A DNA stretch of 63,780 bases from Comamonadaceae bacterium (GTDB lineage: Bacteria > Pseudomonadota > Gammaproteobacteria > Burkholderiales > Burkholderiaceae_C): positions 1 through 63,780 of the forward strand of contig JAIXPL010000066.1 in NCBI GenBank assembly GCA_027486255.1, written 5' to 3'. Of the stretch, positions 29,279 through 38,547 are shown one piece after another. Below the pieces are notes generated by a model. It did no database searches. It was not told the DNA's origin and saw only the letters and a list, made by a program, of their open reading frames with translations. Position 1 is the stretch's first letter. Every line of letters begins with the position of its first letter. The position numbers and the translations under genes were made by a program.

Positions 29279-29692
29279 TCAGTTGTTGCCCACAGGAGCC
29301 GCAGAAACTGCGAGGCCCGTGATCTGGACTGCAGCTATATCGCCGCTTCCAACGGGGGCGATGGCACCGCGAATGATGCCGCCCTTCTCGATCTCGACCT
29401 CGCCATAGCGGGCCTTGCCATGCACCTGGCCTGTGCTGCGTACACACAGGAATTCGGTGGCTTCCAGCGTATCGTGGGTGGCGCCGTGGATATCAGCCGT
29501 GCGCACGCGCACATGGCCAGAAAGAAAACCGCGGGGACCGACCAAGAGCTCATCGGCCTCGAGTTCGCCCTCCAGACCTCCGTTGATGACAGCCAAGCCG
29601 GGGACCACCAGCTTGCCTACCACCTTCACGCCCTCACCCACGATCAGACTTCCCGGGACATCGTCCTTCCCAGAATAATTATTGCCGGCCAA
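29279..29692 (-). CDS. Bactofilin (polymer-forming cytoskeletal protein), first copy
   Basis: Bactofilin of 137 aa; the beta-helix covers about residues 12-115 (SLIVGEGVKVVGKLVVPG, INGGLEGELEADELLVG, GQVHGKARYGEVEIEKGG). The start is a TTG at 29692: no in-frame ATG exists near the beginning of the domain and a strong GGAGG lies 7 bases upstream of the TTG. It is the first gene of the operon bactofilin 1 - M23 peptidase - bactofilin 2 - RodZ-like. The C-terminal 20 residues are hydrophobic/Gly-Ala-rich. Confidence 0.92.
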   Translation of the reverse strand: MAGNNYSGKDDVPGSLIVGEGVKVVGKLVVPGLAVINGGLEGELEADELLVGPRGFLSGHVRVRTADIHGATHDTLEATEFLCVRSTGQVHGKARYGEVEIEKGGIIRGAIAPVGSGDIAAVQITGLAVSAAPVGNN

Positions 29693-29749
29693 GATAAACC
29701 TCCAAGGAAAGCGTTGCCCTGCTGGAGAACAACAGCATTGATCCCCTCA

Positions 29750-29778
29750 TCATTACACAAAACAACACTTGTTATCAA
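29750..29778 (-). promoter_or_regulatory. Candidate promoter of the bactofilin operon
   Basis: Reading the minus strand, TTGATA (29773-29778) and TAATGA (29750-29755) are separated by 17 bases in an AT-rich stretch about 55 bases upstream of the first bactofilin. The -35 is close to consensus and the -10 is weak, so this is a candidate only. Confidence 0.3.
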
Positions 29779-29856
29779 ATCTTTTCCACTTGAATGACAC
29801 CAGGATGTATCGCCAAGTCAACGAGATTCGCCACGAAAAAGGGAGAGCATCAACAG

Positions 29857-29880
29857 CAAGAGCCTCAAAGGAGGCTCTTG
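29857..29880. terminator. Perfect 10-bp stem-loop upstream of the bactofilin operon
   Basis: CAAGAGCCTC and GAGGCTCTTG form a perfect stem with a 4-base AAAG loop. No good T-run follows on either strand, so it may be a weak terminator, a backup to the next hairpin, or an RNA stem in a leader. Confidence 0.4.
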
Positions 29881-29920
29881 TTCATGTCGATCGGGGTGGC
29901 CGGGGTTGAAGAGGAAACAA

Positions 29921-29944
29921 AAAGGACCCTTGAAAGGGTCCTTT
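29921..29944 (-). terminator. Rho-independent terminator of tRNA-His
   Basis: AAAGGACCCT and AGGGTCCTTT pair perfectly around a TGAA loop. On the minus strand the stem runs into TTTTTGTTT, a canonical terminator, 46 bases beyond the tRNA-His 3' end. It separates the tRNA/ppiD unit from the bactofilin operon. Confidence 0.85.
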
Positions 29945-29989
29945 AGTCCGAGCGCATTGGCCATAAAAGCCAAAAACATGGAAGATTTC

Positions 29990-30066
29990 TGGGGTGGCTG
30001 ATGGGGCTCGAACCCACGACAACAGGAATCACAATCCTGGACTCTACCAACTGAGCTACAGCCACC
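29990..30066 (-). tRNA. tRNA-His (GTG anticodon)
   Basis: 77-nt tRNA on the minus strand. The 8-bp acceptor GGTGGCTG/CAGCCACC includes the extra G-1 paired with C73 that marks tRNA-His. The D arm (AGCTCAGTTGGTAGAG), anticodon loop TTGTGAT with GTG, and T arm GGGTTCGAACCC are all regular. CCA is encoded. It follows ppiD on the same strand. Confidence 0.97.
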
Positions 30067-30113
30067 AGAACTTCAAATTATAGCCTCAAGTCGAGGCAGG
30101 TTTCGAGACAAAC

Positions 30114-32033
30114 TCAAGCTTTTGGCGCAACCAGCGGCTCAGGCTTCGGGACCTTGATCACGGCCTTGAACCTGTCATGCAGCCACTTGTAATAGGCCAG
30201 ACCTTCGGCGGAGGTCCACCACTGGGTGTACTGGTTGCGGGCCTGGCGAGCCTGGTTCTCGACCAGTGCCTCTCGCGGCAGGACCTTCTCGACCTGCAGC
30301 ACCACATAGCCCAATTCGCCCAGGTCAACCCCCTGGAGCGCAGGTAACTTGGCAGGATCGGCACGCAGGACTGCATCAAGAATGGGCTGCGGCACATTGC
30401 GTGACTCGGCGCGCGACACAATGGCCGACTCAGGCCATTGAGCCTCCGTCGGCTTGGCCTGCCAGGCCGCGAGCCGGGCCTCGCCCTCCTTGCGGGCTTC
30501 TTCAGCACTGCGACTGGCCAGCCAGCGGGCCTTGACCTGGTCCTTGACTTCCGCGAGGGGCCTGGCACGTGCTGGCGTGTAATTCAGGACGCGAGCAGCG
30601 ACAAGGGTGCCCCCGCCGATATCGATGGCCTCGGTGTTGCGCTTCTTTTCGGTGGCTTCTGGCGAAAACAGAGCCGACTGAAGCTTGGGGTGAGTCAGGG
30701 GCAACTTGGCATCCGGCACGGCAGTGCGGCTCAAATTGTTGGCGGTCTGCACTTTGAGCTTGAGCTTGTCGGCCGCAGGCGCAAGGCTGTCGGGCTGCTC
30801 GTACACGGTGTTGGCGAACTGCTCGGCAGCTTCGGCGTATTTCTTTTGGAGCTGCTGCTTTTTGAGCTCAGCAGACAACTCGGCCTTCATTTCTTCAAAG
30901 CTGCGCTGCTTGGGCTGCTTGATGTCCGTGAGCCGAACCAGGTGATAGCCGAACTCGCTCTCCACCAGCTCGCTGAGCTCCCCCTTTTTGAGGGCGAACA
31001 CGGCATCCTCCAGGGGCTTGATCATGCCGCCGCGGGAGGAGTAGCCCAAATCTCCGCCGTTCCCGGCGGAATCCGGGTCTTGAGAGTTCTTGCGTGCCAC
31101 AGCCGCAAAGCTGTCTGGGGATTTCCTCAACTCACTCAGCAGAGCAATGGCTTTGACCTTGGCGGCTTCGCGCTGGGCGGCAGACGCCGACTGTGGCGCA
31201 GTCAACAAAATATGGCTGGCGCGGCGCTCTTCCTTGGCTGCCAGCCGCTGTGCGTTTTGCTCGTAGTACGTGCGCAGGTCCGACTCATTGACCACCAGGG
31301 ACTGGGCCACAGCCTCGGCGTTGAGGACCAGGTACTCCACATCGGCCGACTCAGGCGCCATGAACTGGCGGGTGTTGGCCTGATAGAACTGCTCCAGGTC
31401 GGCGTCGCTGGGCTGGAGCTTGCGGGCAAAGTCAGAGGGCTTGAAGCGCACCAGTTTGACGGCGCGCTTTTCGAAATAAGCGCCAAGAGCCGTGTCAGCC
31501 GCGGCATTGGAGACCACAGCGGTGGCACCCACGCCCTCAAGCACCTGCCTGGCGGACATCTCGGCGCGCACACTGGCCTCGAACATGTCCGAATTCATGC
31601 CTTGGGCGCGCAAGAGCTGCTGGTATTTCTCGAGGTCCAGGGTCCCATCGGCCTTGCGAAGCATGGCAATCTGCGGATTGTTTTGCAGCTCGAGGGCCAG
31701 GCGCTGGTTGCTGGCCGTCAGGCCGAGCTTGTCGGCAGCTGCGGCGAGCACCCGCTCGCGAACCAGGCGGTCCAGGGTGCCGAAGCGGGCCTGAGGTGTA
31801 TCGAGCAGCTTGACGTCGAGCTGTGGCATGGCCGCACGCAGGCGATCAATCTCGTTGCGGTGAGCGTCATCCCATTCGGCCTGCGTGATGTCTCGGCCAT
31901 CGACCTTGGCCACCACGGTTTTGGCGTCCGCCCGGCTGTAATCGTTCAGGCCCAACAGGACGAAGGACGGCACGATGAGCAGGAACAGCACGCCCATCAT
32001 GATCTTGTTGTGCTTGCGAACGAAATCGAACAT
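30114..32033 (-). CDS. ppiD: Periplasmic peptidyl-prolyl isomerase/chaperone PpiD
   Basis: Inner-membrane chaperone at the Sec translocon exit, 639 aa from the ATG at 32033 (AGGA upstream). The N-terminus MFDFVRKHNK is family-typical, followed by one membrane helix (about 12-32) and a SurA-N-like helical region. A parvulin-type domain lies at about 268-360 (RRASHILLTAP, GGDLGYSSRGGMIKPLEDAVFAL, SEFGYHLVRL), then the long C-terminal region. It lies in the conserved hupB-ppiD order with tRNA-Val between the two genes and tRNA-His after it. Confidence 0.95.
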   Translation of the reverse strand: MFDFVRKHNKIMMGVLFLLIVPSFVLLGLNDYSRADAKTVVAKVDGRDITQAEWDDAHRNEIDRLRAAMPQLDVKLLDTPQARFGTLDRLVRERVLAAAADKLGLTASNQRLALELQNNPQIAMLRKADGTLDLEKYQQLLRAQGMNSDMFEASVRAEMSARQVLEGVGATAVVSNAAADTALGAYFEKRAVKLVRFKPSDFARKLQPSDADLEQFYQANTRQFMAPESADVEYLVLNAEAVAQSLVVNESDLRTYYEQNAQRLAAKEERRASHILLTAPQSASAAQREAAKVKAIALLSELRKSPDSFAAVARKNSQDPDSAGNGGDLGYSSRGGMIKPLEDAVFALKKGELSELVESEFGYHLVRLTDIKQPKQRSFEEMKAELSAELKKQQLQKKYAEAAEQFANTVYEQPDSLAPAADKLKLKVQTANNLSRTAVPDAKLPLTHPKLQSALFSPEATEKKRNTEAIDIGGGTLVAARVLNYTPARARPLAEVKDQVKARWLASRSAEEARKEGEARLAAWQAKPTEAQWPESAIVSRAESRNVPQPILDAVLRADPAKLPALQGVDLGELGYVVLQVEKVLPREALVENQARQARNQYTQWWTSAEGLAYYKWLHDRFKAVIKVPKPEPLVAPKA

Positions 32034-32129
32034 GGTGTTTTCCTGTGGGCAGACATGCGCCCTGTAAATATCAAGCCGTTCTGACGCAAAAAAGGCGAAC
32101 CTCACGTTCGCCTTTTCATGTGAAGCTGC

Positions 32130-32205
32130 TGGTGGGTGCTGAGGGGCTCGAACCCCCGACCTACGCCTTGTAAGGGCGCCGCTCTACCAACTGAGCTAAG
32201 CACCC
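32130..32205 (-). tRNA. tRNA-Val (TAC anticodon)
   Basis: 76-nt tRNA on the minus strand. The acceptor GGGTGCT pairs with AGCACCC, the D arm has AGCTCAGTTGGTAGAG, the anticodon loop CTTACAA carries TAC, the T arm is GGGGGTTCGAGCCCC, and A73-CCA is encoded. It sits between hupB and ppiD and is probably cotranscribed with them and processed out. Confidence 0.97.
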
Positions 32206-32231
32206 CACCTCAACTTGACGAATGCAGATCC

Positions 32232-32504
32232 TCAGTTCAAGGCGTCCTTGAGGGCCTTGCCCGGACGGAACTTGGGAACTTTGGCAGCCTTGATTTTAAT
32301 CGCAGCGCCGGTGCGGGGATTGCGGCCGGTGCGCTGTGCCCGCTTGGTCACGGCGAAGGAGCCAAAACCGACCAAAGACACGGTGCCGCCCTTCTTAAGC
32401 GTGGTCTTGACGGCGCCGATGGTGGCTTCGAGAGCGCGGGAGGCAGCAGCCTTGGAAATGTCGGCATGCTTGGCAATGTGTTCAATCAGTTCTGTCTTGT
32501 TCAC
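32232..32504 (-). CDS. hupB: DNA-binding protein HU
   Basis: Nucleoid protein of 90 aa that binds and bends DNA without strong sequence preference. The N-terminus [20 protein letters not shown], the GFGSF turn and the DNA-binding arm with GRNPRTG are intact. The start is GTG at 32504, with GAGG 8 bases upstream. It is an HU rather than an IHF subunit, judged by the arm sequence and the ppiD linkage. The 245 bases upstream, to the dehydrogenase gene, contain no other gene and presumably the promoter; lon, the usual upstream neighbour, is absent here. Confidence 0.96.
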   Translation of the reverse strand: MNKTELIEHIAKHADISKAAASRALEATIGAVKTTLKKGGTVSLVGFGSFAVTKRAQRTGRNPRTGAAIKIKAAKVPKFRPGKALKDALN

Positions 32505-32749
32505 GGTGAATCCTCGGGTGTTTTAGGAGTACGTCTTGGCTTACTTCGGTCATTGCTGTTGAAGGCAGCATGAGGAATGTGGCCTCAAGGAGGTTCGAAT
32601 CAGGGCCGGTAGTGTGGTGCCGGCGAATCGCGCCTGAAAGCGAGCTCTTCAGCAGGCGCGGAGGCGGATTCTAAGCCGAATTGAAAACGATCTTGAAGAG
32701 TGTCACGGGCATGTTTTCCCTGAAAAACTGCACCAAGACCATGAATTAA

Positions 32750-33850
32750 TCAATTCAGCGCGTCAACGATGGCCTTGCCCAAGTCCTGGGTTTTGGCGCT
32801 GCCGCCCAGGTCTGGGGTGCGAGGCCCGCCACTTCCAGGTTGCAGCACCGTCTCGATGGCGCCAAGCACCGCATCATGTGCGGCCTTGTGACCGAGGAAC
32901 TCGAGCATCATCGCGCCGCACCAGATTTGCCCGATGGGGTTGGCAATGAATTGGCCTGCGATGTCGGGCGCCGAGCCATGCACCGGCTCGAAGAGCGAGG
33001 GGAATTTACCTTCCGGATTGAGGTTGGCGCTCGGCGCAATGCCGATGGTGCCGGTACAGGCCGGACCCAGGTCGCTCAGGATGTCGCCAAACAGGTTGCT
33101 GGCCACCACCACGTCAAAGAAGTCGGGTCGCTGCACAAAGTGCGCCGTGAGGATGTCGATGTGGAACTTGTCCAGGCGAATGTCCGGGTAAGCCTTGGCC
33201 ATCTCGGCCACCCGTTCGTCCCAGTAAGGCATGGAAATCGAAATGCCGTTGGACTTGGTGGCGCTGGTCAGGTGCTTCTTGGGCCGTGACTGCGCCAGTT
33301 CGAAGGCGAACTTGAGCACGCGGTCGGTGCCGATGCGCGTGAACACCGACTCCTGCACCACAAACTCGCGCTCGGTGCCCGGGAAGGCCTTGCCACCAAT
33401 GCTGGAGTACTCGCCCTCGGTGTTCTCGCGCACGATGTAGAAATCGATCTCGCCAGGCTGGCGCGGGCTGCCGTCGCGGCGCACCACCGGGCAGACCACG
33501 CCGGGCATCAGGCGCGCGGGGCGCAGATTGATGTACTGATCGAACTCGCGGCGAAACAACAGGAGAGAGCCCCAGAGCGACACATGGTCGGCGATCTTCT
33601 CGGGCCAACCCACGGCGCCGAAGTAGATCGCGTCATGGCCGCCAATCTGGTCTTTCCAGTCGTCGGGAAGCATCTGGCCGTGCTTTTCGAAGTAGTCCCA
33701 GCTTGAAAAATCGAAGTGATCGACATGCAGATCGATGTTGAACTTGCTGGCGGCCGCCTCCATCACGCGCAGCCCTTCGGGCATGACTTCCTTGCCAATG
33801 CCGTCCCCAGCGATGACGGCGATGCGTTTTTTTCCAGTGTGCTTGTTCAT
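32750..33850 (-). CDS. Tartrate dehydrogenase/D-malate dehydrogenase-like (isocitrate/isopropylmalate dehydrogenase superfamily)
   Basis: NAD-dependent beta-decarboxylating dehydrogenase, 366 aa. It has the superfamily features GDGIGKEVMPE at the N-terminus, RPARLMPG, YIVRENTEGEYSSIGG with the catalytic Tyr, the catalytic Lys in TKSNGISISMPYWDE, and metal Asp residues in SNLFGDILSDLGPA. The WGSLLLFRREFDQYINLRP pattern is typical of tartrate/D-malate dehydrogenases (TtuC/DmlA type), not LeuB or Icd. It stands alone between hupB and the DMT transporter. The true substrate among tartrate, D-malate and related acids cannot be fixed from sequence. Confidence 0.88.
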   Translation of the reverse strand: MNKHTGKKRIAVIAGDGIGKEVMPEGLRVMEAAASKFNIDLHVDHFDFSSWDYFEKHGQMLPDDWKDQIGGHDAIYFGAVGWPEKIADHVSLWGSLLLFRREFDQYINLRPARLMPGVVCPVVRRDGSPRQPGEIDFYIVRENTEGEYSSIGGKAFPGTEREFVVQESVFTRIGTDRVLKFAFELAQSRPKKHLTSATKSNGISISMPYWDERVAEMAKAYPDIRLDKFHIDILTAHFVQRPDFFDVVVASNLFGDILSDLGPACTGTIGIAPSANLNPEGKFPSLFEPVHGSAPDIAGQFIANPIGQIWCGAMMLEFLGHKAAHDAVLGAIETVLQPGSGGPRTPDLGGSAKTQDLGKAIVDALN

Positions 33851-33874
33851 AGGAGAGTTCAGAAGAAAAAAGAA

Positions 33875-34771
33875 TCAGACAGGTGAACGCGGCTGGCGAA
33901 CCACCAGAGCCACGCCCAGTGCGGTCAGGAGTGTGCCAGCGACCGTGGTGACCGTGATGAATTCACCAAACAAAATCCAAGCCATGATGGCCGTGGTGGG
34001 AGGCACCAGGTACAGCAAGCTGGTGACCGCGGTGGCTGCGCCCCGCTGGATCAGCAGGTACAGCAAGGAACTGCCGCCTAAAGTCAGCACCAGCACCGCC
34101 CAGGCCATGGCGCCCACAAAGGGCCCGTTCCAGGTGACGGCCTCATGCTCGAGCCAGCTCAGAGGCAAAGTGACCGCCAGAGCCGCGGCCAGTTGGATCA
34201 GGTTGGCCGTGCGCACATCGGTGGGCTGCAAAAAGCGTTTCTGGTAGAGCGTGCCGGCCGTGATCGACAACAAAGCCAGCAGCGTGGCTGTCAGCGTCAG
34301 GGCCGAGACCTCGGTGCCGGCCATCAGCTTGCGCCACACCACCATCAGAAGACCACCCAGGCCCAGCAGCAGACCCAGCCACTGCAGACGCGTCACGCCC
34401 TGCCCGCCCGAACGCGAGACCCATACGGCGGTGAGCACAGGCTGCAGCCCCACGATCAGCGCGGCCAGACCGGAGCCCATGCCATTCTTCACAGCCATCC
34501 AGACGCCGCCCAGGTACCCGGCATGCATCAGCACGCCGGTCACGGCCAGATGGGCCCACTGCCGACGCTCCACGGGCCAGGGTGCGCGGGCCAGGTGAAT
34601 CCAGCCCAGAAAGCAGACGATGGAAAAAAAATAACGCAGGGCCAGAAAGGTCAGCGGCGGTGCATACGGCAGGCCGTACTTGGCGACGATGAAGCCCGTG
34701 CTCCAGATCAGCACGAAGACCAAGGGCATGACCCGCAACCAGGACAGCGACAAGGATGGAGATCCGCTCAT
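33875..34771 (-). CDS. EamA/DMT-family transporter
   Basis: Inner-membrane carrier of the drug/metabolite transporter superfamily, 298 aa with about ten predicted helices in two EamA repeats. The first contains VFVLIWSTGFIVAKYGLPY, typical of the family, and the second TLGGSSLLYLLIQRGAATAVTSLLYLVPP. The ATG at 34771 overlaps the pgsA stop as ATGA, so it is translated with pgsA. The longer upstream frame merely overlaps pgsA. The substrate is unknown; amino acids and small metabolites are common for this family. Confidence 0.9.
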   Translation of the reverse strand: MSGSPSLSLSWLRVMPLVFVLIWSTGFIVAKYGLPYAPPLTFLALRYFFSIVCFLGWIHLARAPWPVERRQWAHLAVTGVLMHAGYLGGVWMAVKNGMGSGLAALIVGLQPVLTAVWVSRSGGQGVTRLQWLGLLLGLGGLLMVVWRKLMAGTEVSALTLTATLLALLSITAGTLYQKRFLQPTDVRTANLIQLAAALAVTLPLSWLEHEAVTWNGPFVGAMAWAVLVLTLGGSSLLYLLIQRGAATAVTSLLYLVPPTTAIMAWILFGEFITVTTVAGTLLTALGVALVVRQPRSPV

Positions 34772-35334
34772 CGGGAGCGGGCACGAATCTCGGGAATGGC
34801 CTTTTGCAGGTAATAGGCCATGGACCAGACGGTGAGCACGGCCGACAGCCAGATCAGCCAGGTGCCCCACAGGCGCGTGTTCACCAGGCCGAGCAGCGTG
34901 TCATCAAAGAGCAGGAAGGGAATGGCCACCATTTGCAGCGTGGTCTTGACCTTGCCCAGCATGTGCACGGCGATGCTGCGGGTGGCGCCGATCAAGGCCA
35001 TCCATTCGCGCAGGGCCGAGATGGCAATCTCGCGGCCGATGATGATGAGGGCCACGAATACGTCGGCGCGCTGCAGGTCCACCAGCACCAACAGGCAGGC
35101 GCAGACCAGGAACTTGTCGGCCACCGGGTCCAGGAAGGCGCCGAAAGCCGAGGTCTGGTTCAGGCGCCGGGCCAGGTAGCCATCGAGCCAGTCGGTGGCC
35201 GCGAACACGATGAACATCACCGTTGCCATGAGGTTGCGCGTGGTGTATGGCAGGTCCAGGTAGAACACGCCCACGATCAGGGGAATCGCCACGATGCGCG
35301 TCCACGTCATGAGGGTGGGAATGGTCAGAAACAT
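34768..35334 (-). CDS. pgsA: CDP-diacylglycerol--glycerol-3-phosphate 3-phosphatidyltransferase
   Basis: Integral membrane enzyme making phosphatidylglycerolphosphate, the precursor of phosphatidylglycerol and cardiolipin. It is 188 aa. The CDP-alcohol phosphotransferase motif is complete: Asp48, Asp51-Gly52, Ala55-Arg56, Gly65, Asp69 and Asp73 (in ATDWLDGYLARR and FGAFLDPVADK). The N-terminus IPTLMTWTRI is typical of PgsA. It follows uvrC by 44 bases, the common proteobacterial order. Confidence 0.95.
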   Translation of the reverse strand: MFLTIPTLMTWTRIVAIPLIVGVFYLDLPYTTRNLMATVMFIVFAATDWLDGYLARRLNQTSAFGAFLDPVADKFLVCACLLVLVDLQRADVFVALIIIGREIAISALREWMALIGATRSIAVHMLGKVKTTLQMVAIPFLLFDDTLLGLVNTRLWGTWLIWLSAVLTVWSMAYYLQKAIPEIRARSR

Positions 35335-35378
35335 AGGATGATTTTGGCACGAGCCTGTCGCAAGCCCAGCCCTGCCGC

Positions 35379-37367
35379 TTAGTGAAGAGCCCGATAAATC
35401 TCCTCGGCCAGCGCGCGGGAGATGCCATCGACCGTGGCCAGGTCCTCGGCGCTGGCCGAGGCCACGCCGCGCACACCGCCAAAGCGCCTGAGCAGGCTGG
35501 CCCGTTTCTTCGGACCCACGCCAGGGATCTCCTCGAGCTTGCTGCTGCCCACGCGCACCTTGTCGCGCTTGGCGCGCATGCCGGTGATGGCAAACCGGTG
35601 GGCCTCGTCACGGATCTGCGCCACCAGCATCAAGGCCGCCGAATCGCTGCCGAGGTAGACCTTCTCGCGGCCGTCGGCGAACACCAGCTCCTCCAGGCCC
35701 ACCTTGCGTCCCTCGCCCTTTTCCACGCCCACGATCAGGCCCAGGTCCAGGCCCAGCTCCTCGAACACCGCCCGCGCCATGGACACCTGGCCCTTGCCCC
35801 CATCGACCAGCACCAGGTCGGGCATGCGCGCGCCGGGTTCGGTCTCGCCACCGGATTCGCGGCGGGCCTCGGCGATGCGGCTGTAGCGGCGGGTGAGCAC
35901 CTGGCGCATGGCCGCATAGTCATCGCCCGGCGTGATGCCCTCGATGTTGTAGCGCTTGTAGTCGGCCGACTGCATGCGGTGCTGCCGGAACACCACGCAA
36001 GAGGCCTGGGTGAATTCGCCGCCCGTGTGCGAGATGTCAAAGCACTCGATGTGCAGCTGATCCAGGTCGGCCTGCGGCAGGTCCAGTGCTTCGGCCAGGG
36101 CCCGCGTGCGCGCTTGCTGGGAGCCCTCCTCGGCCAGCAGCCGGGCCAGTTGCAGGTCGGCGTTCTTCTGCGCCATCTCGAGCCAGATGCGGCGTTGCTC
36201 GCGTGGGTTGTGCACGGCCTGGATGCGCAGGCCGGCCTGCTCGCTCAGCGCCAGCAGCAGGGCCTTGTCCACCGCATGGCTGACCAACAGCAAAGGCGGC
36301 GGGGCCACGTCGATGTAATGCTGGGCGATGAAAGCCTCCAAGACCAGAGCCTCGGCGGAACGCGCACGCGCCGGGCCTTCAGCCTCGAGCGAGGCCAGGT
36401 CCACGGCGCTGTCGACATGCGAGGGAAAGTAAGCCCGGTCCCCCAGGTGCCGACCGCCGCGCACCATGGCCAGGTTCACGCAGGCCTTGCCGCCATGCAC
36501 CTTGACCGCCAGGATGTCGGCGTCCTTGTCGGCATCGACCTCCATGGTCTGCTGGTGGAGAACACGTGAAATGGCGCGGATCTGGTTGCGCACCTCGGCC
36601 GCTTGCTCAAACTCCAGCCGCTCGGCGTGCGCCAGCATGCGCGACTCCAGCTCGGTCAAGATCTCCTGCCCCTGTCCACGCAGGAAGCGTTCGGCATTGG
36701 CGGTGTCCTGCGCGTAGCGCTCGGCCGAAATCTCACCGACACAGGGCCCCGTGCAGCGCTTGATCTGGAACAGCAAGCAAGGCCGGGTTCGGTTATGGAA
36801 CACCGTGTCTTCACAGGTGCGCAGCCTGAACACCTTCTGCAGCAGCAAGATGGTGTCCTTGACCGCCCAGGCGCTCGGATAGGGACCGAAGTAATGGTGC
36901 TTCTTGTCCACCGCGCCCCGGTAGTAAGCCACTCGGGGATACTGCTGCGCGCTGGGTCCACGTCCATCGGCGTCTTTGGGCTGCGAGATGGCCGTGAGCT
37001 TGAGGTAGGGATAGCTCTTGTCGTCCCGGAACAAGATGTTGAACTTGGGGTTCAGCGTCTTGATGAGGTTGTTTTCGAGCAGCAGCGCCTCGGCCTCCGA
37101 GCGCACCACCGTGGTTTCCATGCGCACGATGCGGCTCACCATATGGCCGATGCGGGTGGCGCCGTGGTTTTTCTGGAAATAGCTGCTGACGCGCTTTTTC
37201 AGGTTGCGCGCCTTGCCCACGTACAGCACCCCGCCTTCGGCATCGAAGTAGCGGTAGACACCCGGCAAAGCCGGCAGGGCCGCCACCTCGGCCAGCAGCT
37301 CGGGCGGGAAGTCCGGCCGATCGACCTGGGTGGCGTCTGGCAGGTTCGAGGAGGGCGGGGCGGACAT
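35379..37367 (-). CDS. uvrC: Excinuclease ABC subunit C
   Basis: Nuclease of nucleotide excision repair that makes both incisions around a lesion bound by UvrB. From the ATG at 37367 it is 662 aa. The N-terminal GIY-YIG domain holds [24 protein letters not shown] domain near residue 250 ([16 protein letters not shown]) binds UvrB, the RNase H-like domain starts with [17 protein letters not shown], and two C-terminal helix-hairpin-helix motifs contain [14 protein letters not shown]. The longer frame upstream overlaps earP and is not coding. Confidence 0.97.
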   Translation of the reverse strand: MSAPPSSNLPDATQVDRPDFPPELLAEVAALPALPGVYRYFDAEGGVLYVGKARNLKKRVSSYFQKNHGATRIGHMVSRIVRMETTVVRSEAEALLLENNLIKTLNPKFNILFRDDKSYPYLKLTAISQPKDADGRGPSAQQYPRVAYYRGAVDKKHHYFGPYPSAWAVKDTILLLQKVFRLRTCEDTVFHNRTRPCLLFQIKRCTGPCVGEISAERYAQDTANAERFLRGQGQEILTELESRMLAHAERLEFEQAAEVRNQIRAISRVLHQQTMEVDADKDADILAVKVHGGKACVNLAMVRGGRHLGDRAYFPSHVDSAVDLASLEAEGPARARSAEALVLEAFIAQHYIDVAPPPLLLVSHAVDKALLLALSEQAGLRIQAVHNPREQRRIWLEMAQKNADLQLARLLAEEGSQQARTRALAEALDLPQADLDQLHIECFDISHTGGEFTQASCVVFRQHRMQSADYKRYNIEGITPGDDYAAMRQVLTRRYSRIAEARRESGGETEPGARMPDLVLVDGGKGQVSMARAVFEELGLDLGLIVGVEKGEGRKVGLEELVFADGREKVYLGSDSAALMLVAQIRDEAHRFAITGMRAKRDKVRVGSSKLEEIPGVGPKKRASLLRRFGGVRGVASASAEDLATVDGISRALAEEIYRALH

Positions 37368-37425
37368 GGGGTGCAGTGAACTCGGGCGGGCCTGAAGGGG
37401 CAGCGTATTGTGGACAATCTTGAGC

Positions 37426-38547
37426 ATGCCACGCGCTTTGCAATGGGACATTTTTTGCCGGGTCATCGACAACCATGGCGACTTGGGCGTGTGCTGGCGA
37501 CTGTCACGGGACCTGGCGAGCCGCGGCCAGCGCGTGCGGCTGTGGGTCGATGAGCCCCGCGCCCTGTCATGGATGGCCCCGCAGGGCGCCCCGGGCGTGC
37601 AGCTGCGCCCCTGGCAAGAGGCCGAGACACTGACCGAAGCGCCACAGCCCGCCACGCAAGTGATGGTGGAGGCCTTCGGCTGCGAGCTTCCGGCGGCCTT
37701 CGTGGCCGCGACGGTGCAGGCCCAGCGTGGCCGCCCAGGCCATGCCCCGGCTCCGGCGTGGATCAACCTCGAGTACCTCTCTGCCGAGCCTTACGTGGAA
37801 CGCAACCACGCCCTGCCCTCACCGGTGCTGCTCGGCCCCGCCGCAGGCTGGACCAAGCACTTTTTCTACCCCGGGTTCACCCCGCGCACCGGCGGTCTGC
37901 TCAGGGAAGCAGACTTGCTGACCCGGCAGGCCAGCTTCGACGCCCCCGCCTGGCTGGTCAGCCAAGGGGTGGCTGCCGAGGCCCATACCGTGCAGGCCAG
38001 TCTCTTTTGCTACGAACCCGCCGCCCTGCCCGGACTGCTGACCCATTGGCGACAAGCTGGCCACCACGGTCGGCCCGTGAACCTGCTGGTGACGGCCGGC
38101 CGCGCCTGGGGCGCCGTGCAGGCCTGCGGCCTGCCTCTGAACGAGGGCCTGCTGCGCATCCACCCCCTGCCCTACCTCAGTCAGCTGGAATTCGACCACC
38201 TGCTCTGGGCCTGCGACATCAACCTGGTGCGGGGCGAAGACTCCCTGGTGCGCGCCTTATGGGCAGGCAAGCCTTTGGTCTGGCAGCTCTACCCCCAGGA
38301 CGACGGCGCGCACGAGGACAAGCTCCGCGCCTTCCTGGACCTGAGCACTCTCCCACCCTGCGCCCAGGCCTGGCAGGCGGCCTGGAACCCCGTCCAGACC
38401 CCGGGCGCCACCGCGCTGCCAGTGCCTTACCCCGATGCCCAGGCCTGGGCTCATTGGCAGGCTCAGGCGCTGGACCTGAGGGACAGGCTCCTGGCCCAGG
38501 ACGACCTAGCCAGCCAGCTGATCGGCTTCGTGGACAAATCGGGCTAA
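37426..38547 (+). CDS. earP: EF-P arginine rhamnosyltransferase EarP
   Basis: Transfers rhamnose from dTDP-L-rhamnose to Arg32 of elongation factor P, activating it for rescue of ribosomes at polyproline stretches. It is 373 aa from the ATG at 37426. The family N-terminus [20 protein letters not shown] gives Asp15 and Asp19 (the acceptor-binding pair), and the RGEDS motif gives Glu271, both known to be essential in EarP. GT-B fold. efp follows on the same strand 135 bases later and carries the matching Arg32. Confidence 0.95.
   Translation: MPRALQWDIFCRVIDNHGDLGVCWRLSRDLASRGQRVRLWVDEPRALSWMAPQGAPGVQLRPWQEAETLTEAPQPATQVMVEAFGCELPAAFVAATVQAQRGRPGHAPAPAWINLEYLSAEPYVERNHALPSPVLLGPAAGWTKHFFYPGFTPRTGGLLREADLLTRQASFDAPAWLVSQGVAAEAHTVQASLFCYEPAALPGLLTHWRQAGHHGRPVNLLVTAGRAWGAVQACGLPLNEGLLRIHPLPYLSQLEFDHLLWACDINLVRGEDSLVRALWAGKPLVWQLYPQDDGAHEDKLRAFLDLSTLPPCAQAWQAAWNPVQTPGATALPVPYPDAQAWAHWQAQALDLRDRLLAQDDLASQLIGFVDKSG

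Noticed and set aside
26797..29692. Mobile island carrying the bactofilin operon
   Set aside because: The block looks somewhat less GC-rich than its surroundings, but no integrase, transposase or direct-repeat boundaries were found, and the nearby tRNA-His is intact without a duplicated 3' end.
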